Assembly: GCF_900113865.1 (NCBI RefSeq)
Contig: NZ_FOQY01000004.1
Coordinates: forward strand, 124,001 to 188,000
Source: Streptosporangium canum
GTDB lineage: Bacteria > Actinomycetota > Actinomycetes > Streptosporangiales > Streptosporangiaceae
Direction: 5' to 3'
DNA length: 64,000 bases
Both the position numbers and the translations under genes were made by a program. The notes below the pieces were generated by a model. That model was not told where the DNA came from. It ran no database searches and saw only the letters and a program-made list of their open reading frames with translations. Of the stretch, positions 47,832 to 56,929 are shown one piece after another. The stretch's first letter is position 1, and each line of letters starts with the position of its first letter.

Positions 47832-50685
47832 GGTCTTCACCTCCTGTGGTCGGCGGAACCGCCTCTGATACGGCCCGCTCTTCTTTCGTCGCCGTCCCGT
47901 CGCGAACGGCGAGCCTGGGGGCGTCGTCGGGCATCCACAGCCGGGGATGCCCGTGACGCAGCCGGAGGAGGAAGGCGACGACGCCCGCCGTACCTCCGAG
48001 GAAGGTGGGTGAGAAGCCCGCCTGGGCGTCGGGCACGAGCAGCCGGCCGGAACGGCCGACCGCCCTGAACTCCAGGCAGGCGGCCAGGTCCCGGGCCCAC
48101 CGGTGGTAGCGGTCGTCGCCGGTGAGGCCGGCCATGTCGAGCAGGAACTCGCCGTCGCCGGGGAGCCCGTGGCACGGCACCGGCCCCGACTGCCATCGGG
48201 TGCGGTGCACGGCCGCCGCCGCCCCGCGCGCGAGGTCCAGTGCCTTCGGGTCGCCGGTGGCGTGCCAGTACCTCACCAGGAAGGAGCCGATTCCGGAGGA
48301 TCCGCTGCACCAGTACGGCCTGCGGGGACGCACCGTCCCCGGGTCGCCGCGGAGGGTCGGCCACCAGGCGGTGTCCCCGTCGACGTCCGCGTGCGCGTAG
48401 AGGGCGCGGGCGACCTCGTGCACGGTCGCCGTCCAGTCCGGCCGGTCGAGGACCCGGCCCGCGTGGAGCAGCGCGGTCCCGATCCCGGCGATGCCGTGCG
48501 CGAAGCCGAAGTGGTTGGCTCCGGCGAGGCCGGAGTCGAACGTCCGCGGTGTCGGCCACTGCGGGTGGCCGTCCAGGTACGACCGCGCGTCGTGCAGGTT
48601 CTGGAACGCCGTGGCGGCGCGTTCCCGAAGCGCCGGATCGCCCGACCGCAGCGCGACGCGCAGGACCGCCATGCCGCATCCGGCCAGCCCGTGCGTCACG
48701 TCCGGGCTGGGGTGATCCGTCGGCAGCAGGCTCGCCGCCCGCACCGCGTACCGAGCCAGCCCGGCGTCGTCCAGGGCCGTCGCCGCGTCGTACAGCGCCC
48801 ACACCGCTCCGGAGCGGCCGAAGTGGAGGCCGGGCCGCCAGGCGTCCTCCTCCGCCAGCCGCAGCCGCAGCCGGTGGGAGAGCGCGGCGACCGCGCCGGC
48901 CGCCTCCGGTGCGGGCATGGCCAGCGTCAGGACGCCGAGGACGCCCGCCGCACCGGCGTGCACCGAGCACGGATCCGCTTCGGGCCCGCCGGAGGCGTCG
49001 GACCACGCAGCCAGGCCGCCGTCGCCCGGATCCGCCGCCTCCACCAGGTGCGCGATCCCGCCGTCGATCAGCCGATCGATCCGGTGGGAAAGCCGGGCCT
49101 CGCCGCCGGACCGCCCGGTCCCGGACCCGCCGGCGGCCGGCTCGGGTGTGAGCCCGGCGGCACTCCGGCGGGTGGGTTCCGCGGCGCCCGGCCCGGAGGC
49201 GACCTCGCCGGAGGTGAACCCGACGACATTCGGCCTGGGGGTGAGTTCGGCGAGGAAGCGCTCGCATCGCTCCAGGGGCCAGCGGCGTTCCGGCTCCGCC
49301 GCCAGCAGGCCCTCCGCCAGTGGCCGCAGCAGGGCCAGCGTGGGGTTGGCGGTGGCCACCGCCGCGACCCGGCCGGAGCCCGGCAGGTCCAGGTCGGGGT
49401 CCGGCGGGTCCAAGTGGGCGCCGACGGCGAGGAAGTACGCCATCGCGCCGAGGCTGTAGAGGTCGGCGCCGCCGTCCGGGGCGGGCCGGGGCTCCCCGAC
49501 GTGCTCCACCAGCTCCGGCGCCAGGTAGCCCGGGGTCCCGCCCACCATGACGGTGTCACCCGGTACGGCCGCGTGCTCCAGGTCGATGAGCCGGAGCTCG
49601 CCGCCGGGGAGCAGCATCACGTTGTTCGGCGAGAGGTCGCCGAACACGTGTCCCCGGCCGTGCACCGCCTTAAGCAGCCCGACCAGCCGGCCGAGGACGG
49701 GCAGGACCTCCGCCGCCCCGTTGCCGAAACCGGTCTCGCCCAGCGGACCGGCGTTCCCGTCCGACCAGCGTTGCAGCGTGATCCCCGGCACGCGCTCCTC
49801 GACGAGGAAGGCGTGCCCGCCCTGCTCGAAGAAGTCCACCACGGCCGGCACCGCCCCGGTCGCCGCGAGATCCTCAAGGCGGGAGCGCTCCGTCGCCACC
49901 CGGTCCCGCGCGTCCCTGCCGCTCAGATCGGCGCACGCGTGCGGGCGGCCCTCCTTGACGACCACCTCGCGCCCCGTCCTGGTGTCCTCGGCGAGATACA
50001 CCCCGCCCCGGTTCGCGTGCCGTACGGCTTCGCGGACGACGAACCGGCCGTTCAGCATGACCGCGGCCGCTCCGGGCCGGCGGCCCGCCGCCGGAGCCTC
50101 GAACGGGCAGACCGCGAACGGCGGCGGGGAGAAGCGCGGCTCCCGCGCGTCGTGGACGAGGTGGCCCTCCGGTGAGCGCAGCCGGATCTCGTAGAACCCG
50201 TCGTTGCCGAGCGTCCGGTGGCCGCGGAAGGCGCCGTAGCGGTAGTGCACGATCCCGCCCGCTCGGTAGGGGCGGTCGGAGAGGATCACGGGTCCGGGAA
50301 GGCCCCGGGTGACCTCGTCCAGCAGGGCGGCCAGGCGGACCGACTCCGCGTCGTCGCGCGGGTAGACGGTGATGAACTTCCCGGCCTGCGCGCGGCTGCA
50401 GTGCGGTTCGAGGAATTTCCAGTAGTCGTCCAGCCGGGCGGGGAACTTGAAGGCGCACCCGGCTCCGGCCAGCACCCGTGAGACGCGGGAGAGCACCACG
50501 GGAGCGGAGAGCATCGTCGCGGAGACGTGCAGCTTCCACCCCTGGTCGGGGATCGCGTACGTGTCCGGAGCGACCTTGCACCAGAGTCCGTCGTCAGTGA
50601 TCGACCACTTCCGGGCGCTCGCGCGCCCGAGCTCGGCGGTCACGATGTCGCAGAGGATGGCGGGATCTCCCGAACGCGTCCTCAC
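47815..50685 (-). CDS. Class IV lanthipeptide synthetase (LanL-type)
   Basis: 956 residues in three parts. An N-terminal phospho-Ser/Thr lyase domain (about 1-180) has GWKLHVSATM, FKFPARL and AGKFITVYPRDD. A Ser/Thr-kinase-like domain (about 200-480) has VVVKEG (Lys near 243), HVFGDLSPNNVML (near 348) and LIDLEHA. The C-terminal LanC-like cyclase has HGIAGIG, YWCSGSSGIG (Cys near 789) and PCHGLPG (Cys-His near 837). The three zinc ligands are intact, which separates class IV from class III. GTG at 50685 has an ideal GGGAGGGG; GTG at 50745 would add 20 residues. No transporter or protease gene adjoins. Confidence 0.92.
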   Translation of the reverse strand: MRTRSGDPAILCDIVTAELGRASARKWSITDDGLWCKVAPDTYAIPDQGWKLHVSATMLSAPVVLSRVSRVLAGAGCAFKFPARLDDYWKFLEPHCSRAQAGKFITVYPRDDAESVRLAALLDEVTRGLPGPVILSDRPYRAGGIVHYRYGAFRGHRTLGNDGFYEIRLRSPEGHLVHDAREPRFSPPPFAVCPFEAPAAGRRPGAAAVMLNGRFVVREAVRHANRGGVYLAEDTRTGREVVVKEGRPHACADLSGRDARDRVATERSRLEDLAATGAVPAVVDFFEQGGHAFLVEERVPGITLQRWSDGNAGPLGETGFGNGAAEVLPVLGRLVGLLKAVHGRGHVFGDLSPNNVMLLPGGELRLIDLEHAAVPGDTVMVGGTPGYLAPELVEHVGEPRPAPDGGADLYSLGAMAYFLAVGAHLDPPDPDLDLPGSGRVAAVATANPTLALLRPLAEGLLAAEPERRWPLERCERFLAELTPRPNVVGFTSGEVASGPGAAEPTRRSAAGLTPEPAAGGSGTGRSGGEARLSHRIDRLIDGGIAHLVEAADPGDGGLAAWSDASGGPEADPCSVHAGAAGVLGVLTLAMPAPEAAGAVAALSHRLRLRLAEEDAWRPGLHFGRSGAVWALYDAATALDDAGLARYAVRAASLLPTDHPSPDVTHGLAGCGMAVLRVALRSGDPALRERAATAFQNLHDARSYLDGHPQWPTPRTFDSGLAGANHFGFAHGIAGIGTALLHAGRVLDRPDWTATVHEVARALYAHADVDGDTAWWPTLRGDPGTVRPRRPYWCSGSSGIGSFLVRYWHATGDPKALDLARGAAAAVHRTRWQSGPVPCHGLPGDGEFLLDMAGLTGDDRYHRWARDLAACLEFRAVGRSGRLLVPDAQAGFSPTFLGGTAGVVAFLLRLRHGHPRLWMPDDAPRLAVRDGTATKEERAVSEAVPPTTGGEDHVLRR

Positions 50686-51028
50686 GTGGACCCCTCCCGG
50701 TCGCCGGGGTTGTTTCTCGCAGGACCCGAGATTGACGGAGAACACTTGCCAATGACTGGAATTTCAATTGCCTGCGAGGTGAGAGGGGGTTTATCCGGTG
50801 AGAAAAAAATCTTCACCGAATTGGTCACGCCACTATTCGCATTTATGGCCACGCCTGCTTCGGGCGCCAGCGGAAACGGCTGTACGCGGCACGGCCGACC
50901 GAGGAAGAAAATTATCATTCACTTATAAAGTAATGTCAATTATTTACATTTGTCATGAATTCACCTTACTGTGCGGCCATAACCGATATCAGGTGAGACA
51001 GGGATGTCCAGGCCCCCGAGGAGGCCCC
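50686..51028. promoter_or_regulatory. AT-rich divergent region between LanL and amidase genes
   Basis: 343 bases. From about 50745 to 50995 the composition falls well below the window's norm (AAAAAAATC, ATTATCATTCACTTATAAAG, TTATTTACATTTG). It must carry the promoters of both the lanthipeptide operon (-) and the amidase (+). No operator palindrome stands out. Confidence 0.5.
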
Positions 51029-52432
51029 GTGCAGAACACCCGGGCGCACACGCCACACCGATTAGCCGTGGTCCTGACCGCGACCATGACCATCCTTCTG
51101 GGGGTGCTCGCCCAGGGGGCGAGCGCCGCTCCGGCCGCCCCCCTGGCCCGGGCCTTCGCCCGCGCGGCCACCGCCCACGACGTCCCCCGCGACCTGCTCG
51201 TCGCCCTCGCCTACGCCGAGACCCACCTCGACGGGCACAACGGCGCGCCGAGCGCGAGTGGCGGGTACGGGATCATGCACCTGGTCGCCAACCCCACCAC
51301 CCACACCCTGGAGAAAGCCGCCGAGCTCACCGGACTGCCGGTCGCGACCCTGCAGAAGGACGACGCGGCCAACATCATCGGTGGCGCCGCCCTCCTGCGC
51401 TCCCACGCCGACGCGCTCGGACTCGACGCCGCCGCCAGGAAGGACGCCGGCCGCTGGTATCCGGCCGTGGCCGCCTACGCCAACGCCTCCACCCCCGAGG
51501 TGGCCCGGCTGTACGCCGACACCGTCTACGAGCTGCTCGGCAGGGGCCTGCGGGCCCCCGCGCGCGACGGTGAGACCATCACCGTCGCCCCCCGGGAGGT
51601 CGAGGCCGAGCGCGGCGCCTACGCCCGCGCCCGCGACCTCAACGCCCAGTTCGCCGCCCCCGACTACCCCAACGCCGGCTGGGTGGCCGCCAGCTCCGCC
51701 AACTACACCGCCTCCAGTCGCCCCTCCGCCTACGCCATCGACCGCATCGTCATCCACGTCACCCAGGGCTCCTACGCCGGCACCATCTCCTGGTTCCAGA
51801 ACCCCAGCGCGAGCGTGTCGGCCCACTACGTCGTGCGCTCCTCCGACGGCGCCGTCACCCAGATGGTCCGCGACAAGGACGTCGCCTGGCACGCCGGCAA
51901 CTGGAGCTACAACACCCGCTCCGTCGGCATCGAGCACGAGGGCTACGTCAGCGACGCCTCCTGGTTCACCGACGCGATGTACCGCGCCTCGGCCGCGCTG
52001 ACCCGCCACATCGCCGACCGCTACGGCATCCCCAAGGACCGCGCCCACATCATCGGGCACAACCAGGTGCCGGGCGCCACGCACACCGACCCGGGCCCGA
52101 ACTGGGACTGGACCAGGTACATGCAGTACGTCACCGGCGGGAGCGGCCCCGCCCCCGGCAAGTACTGGGTCGACACGCATTCCGCGGCGCCGGGCCACTC
52201 CTCTCCGGGAGGGACGCGTACGGGGAGCCTGAACCAGGGGACCAACTACGTCTACTGCCGCACCTGGGGCCCGAACGTCCAGGTCGGCGGCGACTACAAC
52301 CACTGGTGGCTGAAGACCGACCTCGACTCGGGCAGCCCGTGGCAGAACCAGTGGGTGTCGGCGTACTACCTCGCGCGGTGGGGCAACGACGTGGCCAAGG
52401 ACAACAGCGGCAACGACATCCCCAACTGCTGA
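51029..52432 (+). CDS. Secreted N-acetylmuramoyl-L-alanine amidase (Amidase_2)
   Basis: 467 residues. A signal peptide ends QGASA. A lysozyme-like/SLT-type helical region comes first (DVPRDLLVALAYAETHLDG, GGYGIMHLV), then the T7-lysozyme-type amidase: IDRIVIHVTQGSYAGTISWF (zinc His), SVGIEHEGYVSD (catalytic region) and GHNQVPGATHTDPGPNWDW (zinc His/Asp). A C-terminal domain with YVYCRTWGPNVQVGGDYNHW follows. It cuts the peptide stem from peptidoglycan. GTG at 51029 follows GAGGAGG. Divergent from the lanthipeptide operon. Confidence 0.92.
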   Translation: MQNTRAHTPHRLAVVLTATMTILLGVLAQGASAAPAAPLARAFARAATAHDVPRDLLVALAYAETHLDGHNGAPSASGGYGIMHLVANPTTHTLEKAAELTGLPVATLQKDDAANIIGGAALLRSHADALGLDAAARKDAGRWYPAVAAYANASTPEVARLYADTVYELLGRGLRAPARDGETITVAPREVEAERGAYARARDLNAQFAAPDYPNAGWVAASSANYTASSRPSAYAIDRIVIHVTQGSYAGTISWFQNPSASVSAHYVVRSSDGAVTQMVRDKDVAWHAGNWSYNTRSVGIEHEGYVSDASWFTDAMYRASAALTRHIADRYGIPKDRAHIIGHNQVPGATHTDPGPNWDWTRYMQYVTGGSGPAPGKYWVDTHSAAPGHSSPGGTRTGSLNQGTNYVYCRTWGPNVQVGGDYNHWWLKTDLDSGSPWQNQWVSAYYLARWGNDVAKDNSGNDIPNC

Positions 52433-52562
52433 CGGACCGTACCCGCGCGCACGGACCGCCGACGGCGGCGGTCCGTGCGCGCGTCCGCCGCCAGGGGCGC
52501 CGCCCGCGATGCCGCCAGGCCACCGGGCGACAAAGCCACCGAGTCGTCGGACCACCAAGCCA

Positions 52563-52591
52563 CCGGGTCGCCGGGTCGCCGGGTCGCCGGG
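52563..52591 (+). repeat. 8-bp microrepeat CCGGGTCG
   Basis: Three full copies and a partial fourth. The preceding 45 bases hold degenerate related units (GCCACCGGGCGAC, GCCACCGAGTCG). Confidence 0.8.
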
Positions 52592-52622
52592 AATAATCCT
52601 CTCACCACGACGTTAGGGGTAG

Positions 52623-52634
52623 TTGAAAGTTCAA
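52623..52634 (+). promoter_or_regulatory. MarR-type palindrome before the LLM operon
   Basis: TTGAA-AG-TTCAA, 24 bases before the LLM start. It matches the TTGAANNTTCAA form bound by MarR-family repressors. The regulator gene is not in this neighbourhood. Confidence 0.5.
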
Positions 52635-52657
52635 TGGTATTGAGGAAGGTGAGCACG

Positions 52658-53776
52658 ATGCAGTTCGGGATCTTCACCGTGGGCGACGTCACCACAGACC
52701 CCACCACGGGCAGGACACCGAGTGAGCACGAGCGGATCAAGGCGATGGTCGCCATCGCGCTCAAGGCGGAAGAGGTCGGCCTCGACGTCTTCGCCACCGG
52801 CGAGCACCACAACCCGCCCTTCGTGCCATCGTCGCCGACGACCATGCTCGGCTACATCGCCGCGCGGACCGAGCGGCTCATCCTCTCCACCTCCACGACC
52901 CTGATCACCACCAACGACCCGGTCAAGATCGCCGAGGACTTCGCGATGCTGCAGCACCTGGCCGGCGGGCGCGTCGACCTGATGCTGGGCCGCGGCAACA
53001 CCGGGCCGGTCTACCCCTGGTTCGGCAAGGACATCCGGCAGGGCATCCCGCTGGCCATCGAGAACTACGCGCTGCTGCACGAGCTGTGGCGCAAGGACGT
53101 GGTGGACTGGGAGGGCCGCTTCCGCACTCCCCTGCAGTCCTTCACCTCGACGCCGCGGCCGCTCGACGGCGTGCCGCCGTTCGTCTGGCACGGCTCGATC
53201 CGCAGCCCGGAGATCGCCGAGCAGGCCGCCTACTACGGCGACGGCTTCTTCGCCAACAACATCTTCTGGCCCAAGGAGCACTTCGTCCGCCTGATCGAGC
53301 TGTACCGGCAGCGCTTCGCCCACTATGGGCACGGCACTCCGGAACAGGCCGTCGTCGGGCTCGGCGGTCAGGTGTTCATGCGGAAGAACTCGCAGGACGC
53401 CGTGCGGGAGTTCCGCCCCTACTTCGACAACGCGCCCGTGTACGGCCACGGCCCGTCGCTGGAGGAGTTCACCGATCAGACGCCGCTCACCGTGGGCAGC
53501 CCACAGGAGGTCATCGACAAGACCCTGACCTTCCGGGACTCCTTCGGCGACTACCAGCGCCAGCTGTTCCTGATGGACCACGCCGGCCTGCCGCTGAAGA
53601 CCGTGCTGGAGCAGCTCGACATCCTCGGCGAGGAGGTCGTTCCCGTGCTCCGCAGGGAGTTCGCCGCCGGACGGCCGAGCGAGGTGCCGGACGGGCCCAC
53701 TCACGGAGCCCTGGTCGCCCGCCGCGACGCCGAGGCGGGCGAGGGATCCCCCGTCCCCGCCGGCTCCCCGGCCTGA
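52658..53776 (+). CDS. FMN-dependent luciferase-like monooxygenase (CE1758-type LLM)
   Basis: 372 residues, TIM-barrel of the bacterial luciferase superfamily. Family parts: MQFGIFTVGDVT, FATGEHHNPPFVPSSPTTML, GRVDLMLGRGNTGPVYPWFG and PPFVWHGSIRSPEIAEQAAY. The start is the ATG at 52658 after GGAAGGTGAG. The next gene is an FMN reductase, which would supply FMNH2, so the two form a flavin-dependent two-component oxygenase. Substrate unknown. Confidence 0.9.
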   Translation: MQFGIFTVGDVTTDPTTGRTPSEHERIKAMVAIALKAEEVGLDVFATGEHHNPPFVPSSPTTMLGYIAARTERLILSTSTTLITTNDPVKIAEDFAMLQHLAGGRVDLMLGRGNTGPVYPWFGKDIRQGIPLAIENYALLHELWRKDVVDWEGRFRTPLQSFTSTPRPLDGVPPFVWHGSIRSPEIAEQAAYYGDGFFANNIFWPKEHFVRLIELYRQRFAHYGHGTPEQAVVGLGGQVFMRKNSQDAVREFRPYFDNAPVYGHGPSLEEFTDQTPLTVGSPQEVIDKTLTFRDSFGDYQRQLFLMDHAGLPLKTVLEQLDILGEEVVPVLRREFAAGRPSEVPDGPTHGALVARRDAEAGEGSPVPAGSPA

Positions 53777-53799
53777 CCGCTCCGCGCCCGCACCCCGGA

Positions 53800-53864
53800 G
53801 CGCTTCCCCGAAGCGCCCCGTCACCCCTGAGGCGCTCCCCCAGAAGCGCCCGCTCACCCGTGAA
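53800..53864 (+). repeat. Imperfect tandem duplication of about 32 bp
   Basis: GCGCTTCCCCGAAGCGCCCC and following bases (53800-53831) resemble GCGCTCCCCCAGAAGCGCCC and following bases (53832-53864). Both units end in TCACCC-TGA. Located between the LLM and FMN reductase genes. Confidence 0.7.
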
Positions 53865-53873
53865 AGAGGAAAG

Positions 53874-54491
53874 ATGAAGCCCCTGAAGCTCGTGGCCGTC
53901 TCGGCGGGCCTCAGCCAGCCCTCGTCGACCCGGCTGCTGGCCGACCGCCTGGCCGAGGCGGCCAGGCGGCACCTGGCGGAGGAGCGCGCGACCGAGGTGC
54001 GCGTGGTCGAACTGCGCGACCTGGCCACCGACATCGCCAACACCATGGTGACCGGCTTCCCCGGCGCCGCGCTACGTGAGGCGATCGAGGCGGTGACGGA
54101 GGCGGACGGAGTCATCGCCGTGACGCCGATCTTCACCGCCTCCTACAGCGGCCTGTTCAAGTCGTTCTTCGATGTGATCGACAACACCGCGCTCGCCGGA
54201 AAGCCCGTGCTCATCGCGGCGACCGGCGGCACGGCCCGGCACTCGCTCGCCCTTGAGCACGCCCTGCGCCCGCTGTTCGCCTACCTGCGCGCGATCGTCG
54301 TGCCCACCGCCGTCTACGCCGCGTCCGAGGACTGGGGCACGGGCGGGGACGACCGTACCGAGGGCCTCGCCGTCCGCATCTCCCGCGCGGCGGAGGAGCT
54401 GGCCGATCTGGTGCTGCGCAGGCCGGCCGCCGCCGAGCCGATCGACGCCGTCATCCCGTTCGCGCAGCAGCTCGCGGCGCTGCGCCCCTGA
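53874..54491 (+). CDS. NADPH-dependent FMN reductase (CE1759-type)
   Basis: 205 residues, flavodoxin-like fold. The phosphate-binding loop is SAGLSQPSSTRLLADRL, and the flavin loops are TPIFTASYSGLFKSFFDVID and ATGGTARHSLALEHALRPLF. It reduces FMN with NADPH for the neighbouring luciferase-like monooxygenase. ATG follows GAGGAAAG. Confidence 0.92.
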   Translation: MKPLKLVAVSAGLSQPSSTRLLADRLAEAARRHLAEERATEVRVVELRDLATDIANTMVTGFPGAALREAIEAVTEADGVIAVTPIFTASYSGLFKSFFDVIDNTALAGKPVLIAATGGTARHSLALEHALRPLFAYLRAIVVPTAVYAASEDWGTGGDDRTEGLAVRISRAAEELADLVLRRPAAAEPIDAVIPFAQQLAALRP

Positions 54492-54589
54492 CCGGGGAGG
54501 GGACGGGTGCGAGCCGGGCACCCGGACTGTCACAGCCGCCCGCTAGTGTCCTGCGGTGAGATGCCGCACATGATCCCGGGGAGCGTACG

Positions 54590-56752
54590 GTGACCGTGCT
54601 CGCGAAGCCGTACCTGACGGACGTGGACGCCTCCGTCGAGCAGCTGGTGTACGTCCGCGAAGACGAATACACCGTCGCGCGGATGAGCTCCGAGGGCCTG
54701 GCCGGGTTCGTCGCCTCGGGCCGCGCGCTGGCCGGGGTTCAGCCCGGGGAGACGCTGCGGCTGGCCGGGGAGTGGGAGGAGCACCCGCGCCACGGCAGCC
54801 GTCTGGTGGTCCGGCGGTGCGAGCGGGTGGTCCCCTCCACGGTGCGCGCGATCACGCTCTACCTCGGCTCGGGCCTGATCCGCGGGATCGGGCCGCGGCT
54901 CGCCCACGCCATCGTCAGCCACTTCGGCGAGCGGACGCTCACGGTCATCGACACCGAGCCGGGGCGCCTCACCGAAGTCGTCAACATCGGCGCCGCGCGG
55001 CAGGCCCAGATCGTCCAGGCGTGGGCGGAGCAGAAAGAGGTCGCCGCACTGATGGTCGTCCTGCAGGGCTTCGGGATCAGCCCGCTGCTCGCGACCAAGA
55101 TCTACCAGGTGTACGGCAACGACTCGCGCGACGTCCTCACCCGCGACCCGTACCGGCTGATCGGCCAGGTCAGGGGGATCGCCTTCCACACCGCCGACCG
55201 GATCGCACTGCGTTCGGGGGTGCCGGAGCACAGCCCGCAGCGGATCAAGGCGGCGGTCCTGGACAGGCTGGAGACGGCGGCCGCCCGCGACGGGCACTGC
55301 TTCCTGCCGCTGCCCGCCCTGCTCGCGGCGGCGGCCGGCCTGGTCGAGCAGGAGGAGGAGCTGATCCGCCGGGCGGTCGACGCGCTGCTCGCCGAGCGCC
55401 GGGTGGTCGTCGAGACGGCGCCGGCCGGCCCTGGCCAGGTGGTGTACGCCAAGGAGCAGCACGGCCGCGAGGTGGCGCTGGCGGCGCACCTGGCCAGGCT
55501 CCTGCGGGCCCGCTCGACACTGCCGCTGCGCGCGTTCGAGGAGCACGAGGGGCTGGACGAGGACCAGCGGGCGGCCGTGAACCTGGCGCTGACCAGCACC
55601 GTGTCCGTCCTGACCGGTGGTCCCGGCTGCGGCAAGAGCCACACGGTGCGGGTCATCGCGGCGACCGTGCGGGCGATGGGCGGCACGGTGACCCTGACCG
55701 CGCCGACGGGCAAGGCGGCCAAGCGCCTGTCGGAGCTCACCCGCCTGCCCGCCATGACCGTGCACCGGCTGCTCGCCCGGCAGCCGGAGCGGGAGGAGGG
55801 CACGCTGTTCCAGCAGTCCCCCGCGGAGGCGGACCTGATCGTGGTGGACGAGGCGTCGATGCTGGATTTGCAGCTGGCCACCCGGCTGACGGCGGCGATC
55901 CCGGCGGGCAGCCATCTTCTGCTGGTCGGCGACAGCGACCAGCTTCCCAGCATCGGGCCCGGCAGCGTGCTGGCCGACCTGCTGCGTGTGGAGGAGGTCC
56001 CGCGCATCCGGCTGACCCGCGTCTTCCGGCAGGCGCAGGACAGCGGGATCGTCCGGGCCGCCCACCGGATCCGGGCGGGCGAGCTGCCCGAGCTGCCCGG
56101 CAGGGGCGGTTTCTGGTTCGAGGAGCTCGACGATCCGGACCAGGTGGCCGACCGGGTGGTCCACCTGGCGACGGAGGCGATCCCCCGCAAGCAGGACGTC
56201 GGCCGGGACCAGGTCCAGGTGCTGTGCCCGATGCGCAAGGGCGCGACGGGCACGGCGGAGCTCGGCCGCAGGCTGCAGGAGCGGCTGAACCCGGCGCGCG
56301 AGGGCGCGGCCGAGCACTGGTCGGGCCCGTCGGTCTTCAGGGTGGGCGACCGTGTCATGCCGATCCGCAACAACTACGACAAGGGTGTGTTCAACGGGGA
56401 GACCGCCACGGTCACGGCGGTGAACCCGCAGGACCGGCTGGTGGAGATCCGCACCGACGACGGCGAGAGCGTGGCCTACACCTTCGACGAGCTGGATGAG
56501 CTGACCCACTCCTACGCGATCAGCGTGCACCGCTCCCAGGGCAGCGAATACCCGTTCGTGGTGGCGCCGATCGTCGCCGAGGCCGGGGGCGTGATGCTGC
56601 GCCGCAGGCTGCTGTACACCCTGGTCACCAGGGCGAAGGCGTGGGTGGTCCTCGTCGGCCAGCGCGAGGCGCTGGAACTGGCCGTGCACCGGCTCGGCTA
56701 CCGCAGGAACACCGGCCTGGCCCTCCGGCTCGCCCTGAGCCTGGAGAGCTGA
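54590..56752 (+). CDS. RecD2/TraA-type SF1B DNA helicase
   Basis: 720 residues. An N-terminal OB-like region precedes tandem HhH elements (GLIRGIGPRLAHAIVSHFGE). Helicase motifs follow: Walker A LTGGPGCGKSHTV (near residue 341), motif II LIVVDEASMLD (near 419), motif III LVGDSDQLPSIGPGSVLADL, motif V/VI VHRSQGSEYPFVV and TRAKAWVVLVG. This is the RecD2 layout, which works without RecB/RecC in 5'-3' unwinding and repair. GTG at 54590 follows GGGGAG. Monocistronic. Confidence 0.92.
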   Translation: MTVLAKPYLTDVDASVEQLVYVREDEYTVARMSSEGLAGFVASGRALAGVQPGETLRLAGEWEEHPRHGSRLVVRRCERVVPSTVRAITLYLGSGLIRGIGPRLAHAIVSHFGERTLTVIDTEPGRLTEVVNIGAARQAQIVQAWAEQKEVAALMVVLQGFGISPLLATKIYQVYGNDSRDVLTRDPYRLIGQVRGIAFHTADRIALRSGVPEHSPQRIKAAVLDRLETAAARDGHCFLPLPALLAAAAGLVEQEEELIRRAVDALLAERRVVVETAPAGPGQVVYAKEQHGREVALAAHLARLLRARSTLPLRAFEEHEGLDEDQRAAVNLALTSTVSVLTGGPGCGKSHTVRVIAATVRAMGGTVTLTAPTGKAAKRLSELTRLPAMTVHRLLARQPEREEGTLFQQSPAEADLIVVDEASMLDLQLATRLTAAIPAGSHLLLVGDSDQLPSIGPGSVLADLLRVEEVPRIRLTRVFRQAQDSGIVRAAHRIRAGELPELPGRGGFWFEELDDPDQVADRVVHLATEAIPRKQDVGRDQVQVLCPMRKGATGTAELGRRLQERLNPAREGAAEHWSGPSVFRVGDRVMPIRNNYDKGVFNGETATVTAVNPQDRLVEIRTDDGESVAYTFDELDELTHSYAISVHRSQGSEYPFVVAPIVAEAGGVMLRRRLLYTLVTRAKAWVVLVGQREALELAVHRLGYRRNTGLALRLALSLES

Positions 56753-56829
56753 CGACACCTCCCGGAGCGCCTCACCGCCTCATGCGACGCCGAGGCGTTC
56801 CTCCTCCCCGGCGCCGTATGCCTCCCCGG

Positions 56830-56919
56830 CTCCCCTGCCCCAGCACCATGCGCCTCCACGGCTCCCCGCGTCCGCTCCCCTGCCCCAGCGCCGTGCGCCT
56901 CGGCGGCTACCCGCGTCCG
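56830..56919 (+). repeat. 45-bp tandem duplication after the helicase gene
   Basis: Units at 56830-56874 and 56875-56919 begin CTCCCCTGCCCCAGC and end CCGCGTCCG, differing at about seven positions. A more degenerate unit may precede them. Confidence 0.85.
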
Positions 56920-56929
56920 GTCCTCCGCG

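Noticed and set aside
50686-50745. Longer LanL starting at GTG 50745
   Set aside because: GTG 50685 has a far better ribosome site and the extra 20 residues (CEKQPRRPGG) look non-domain.
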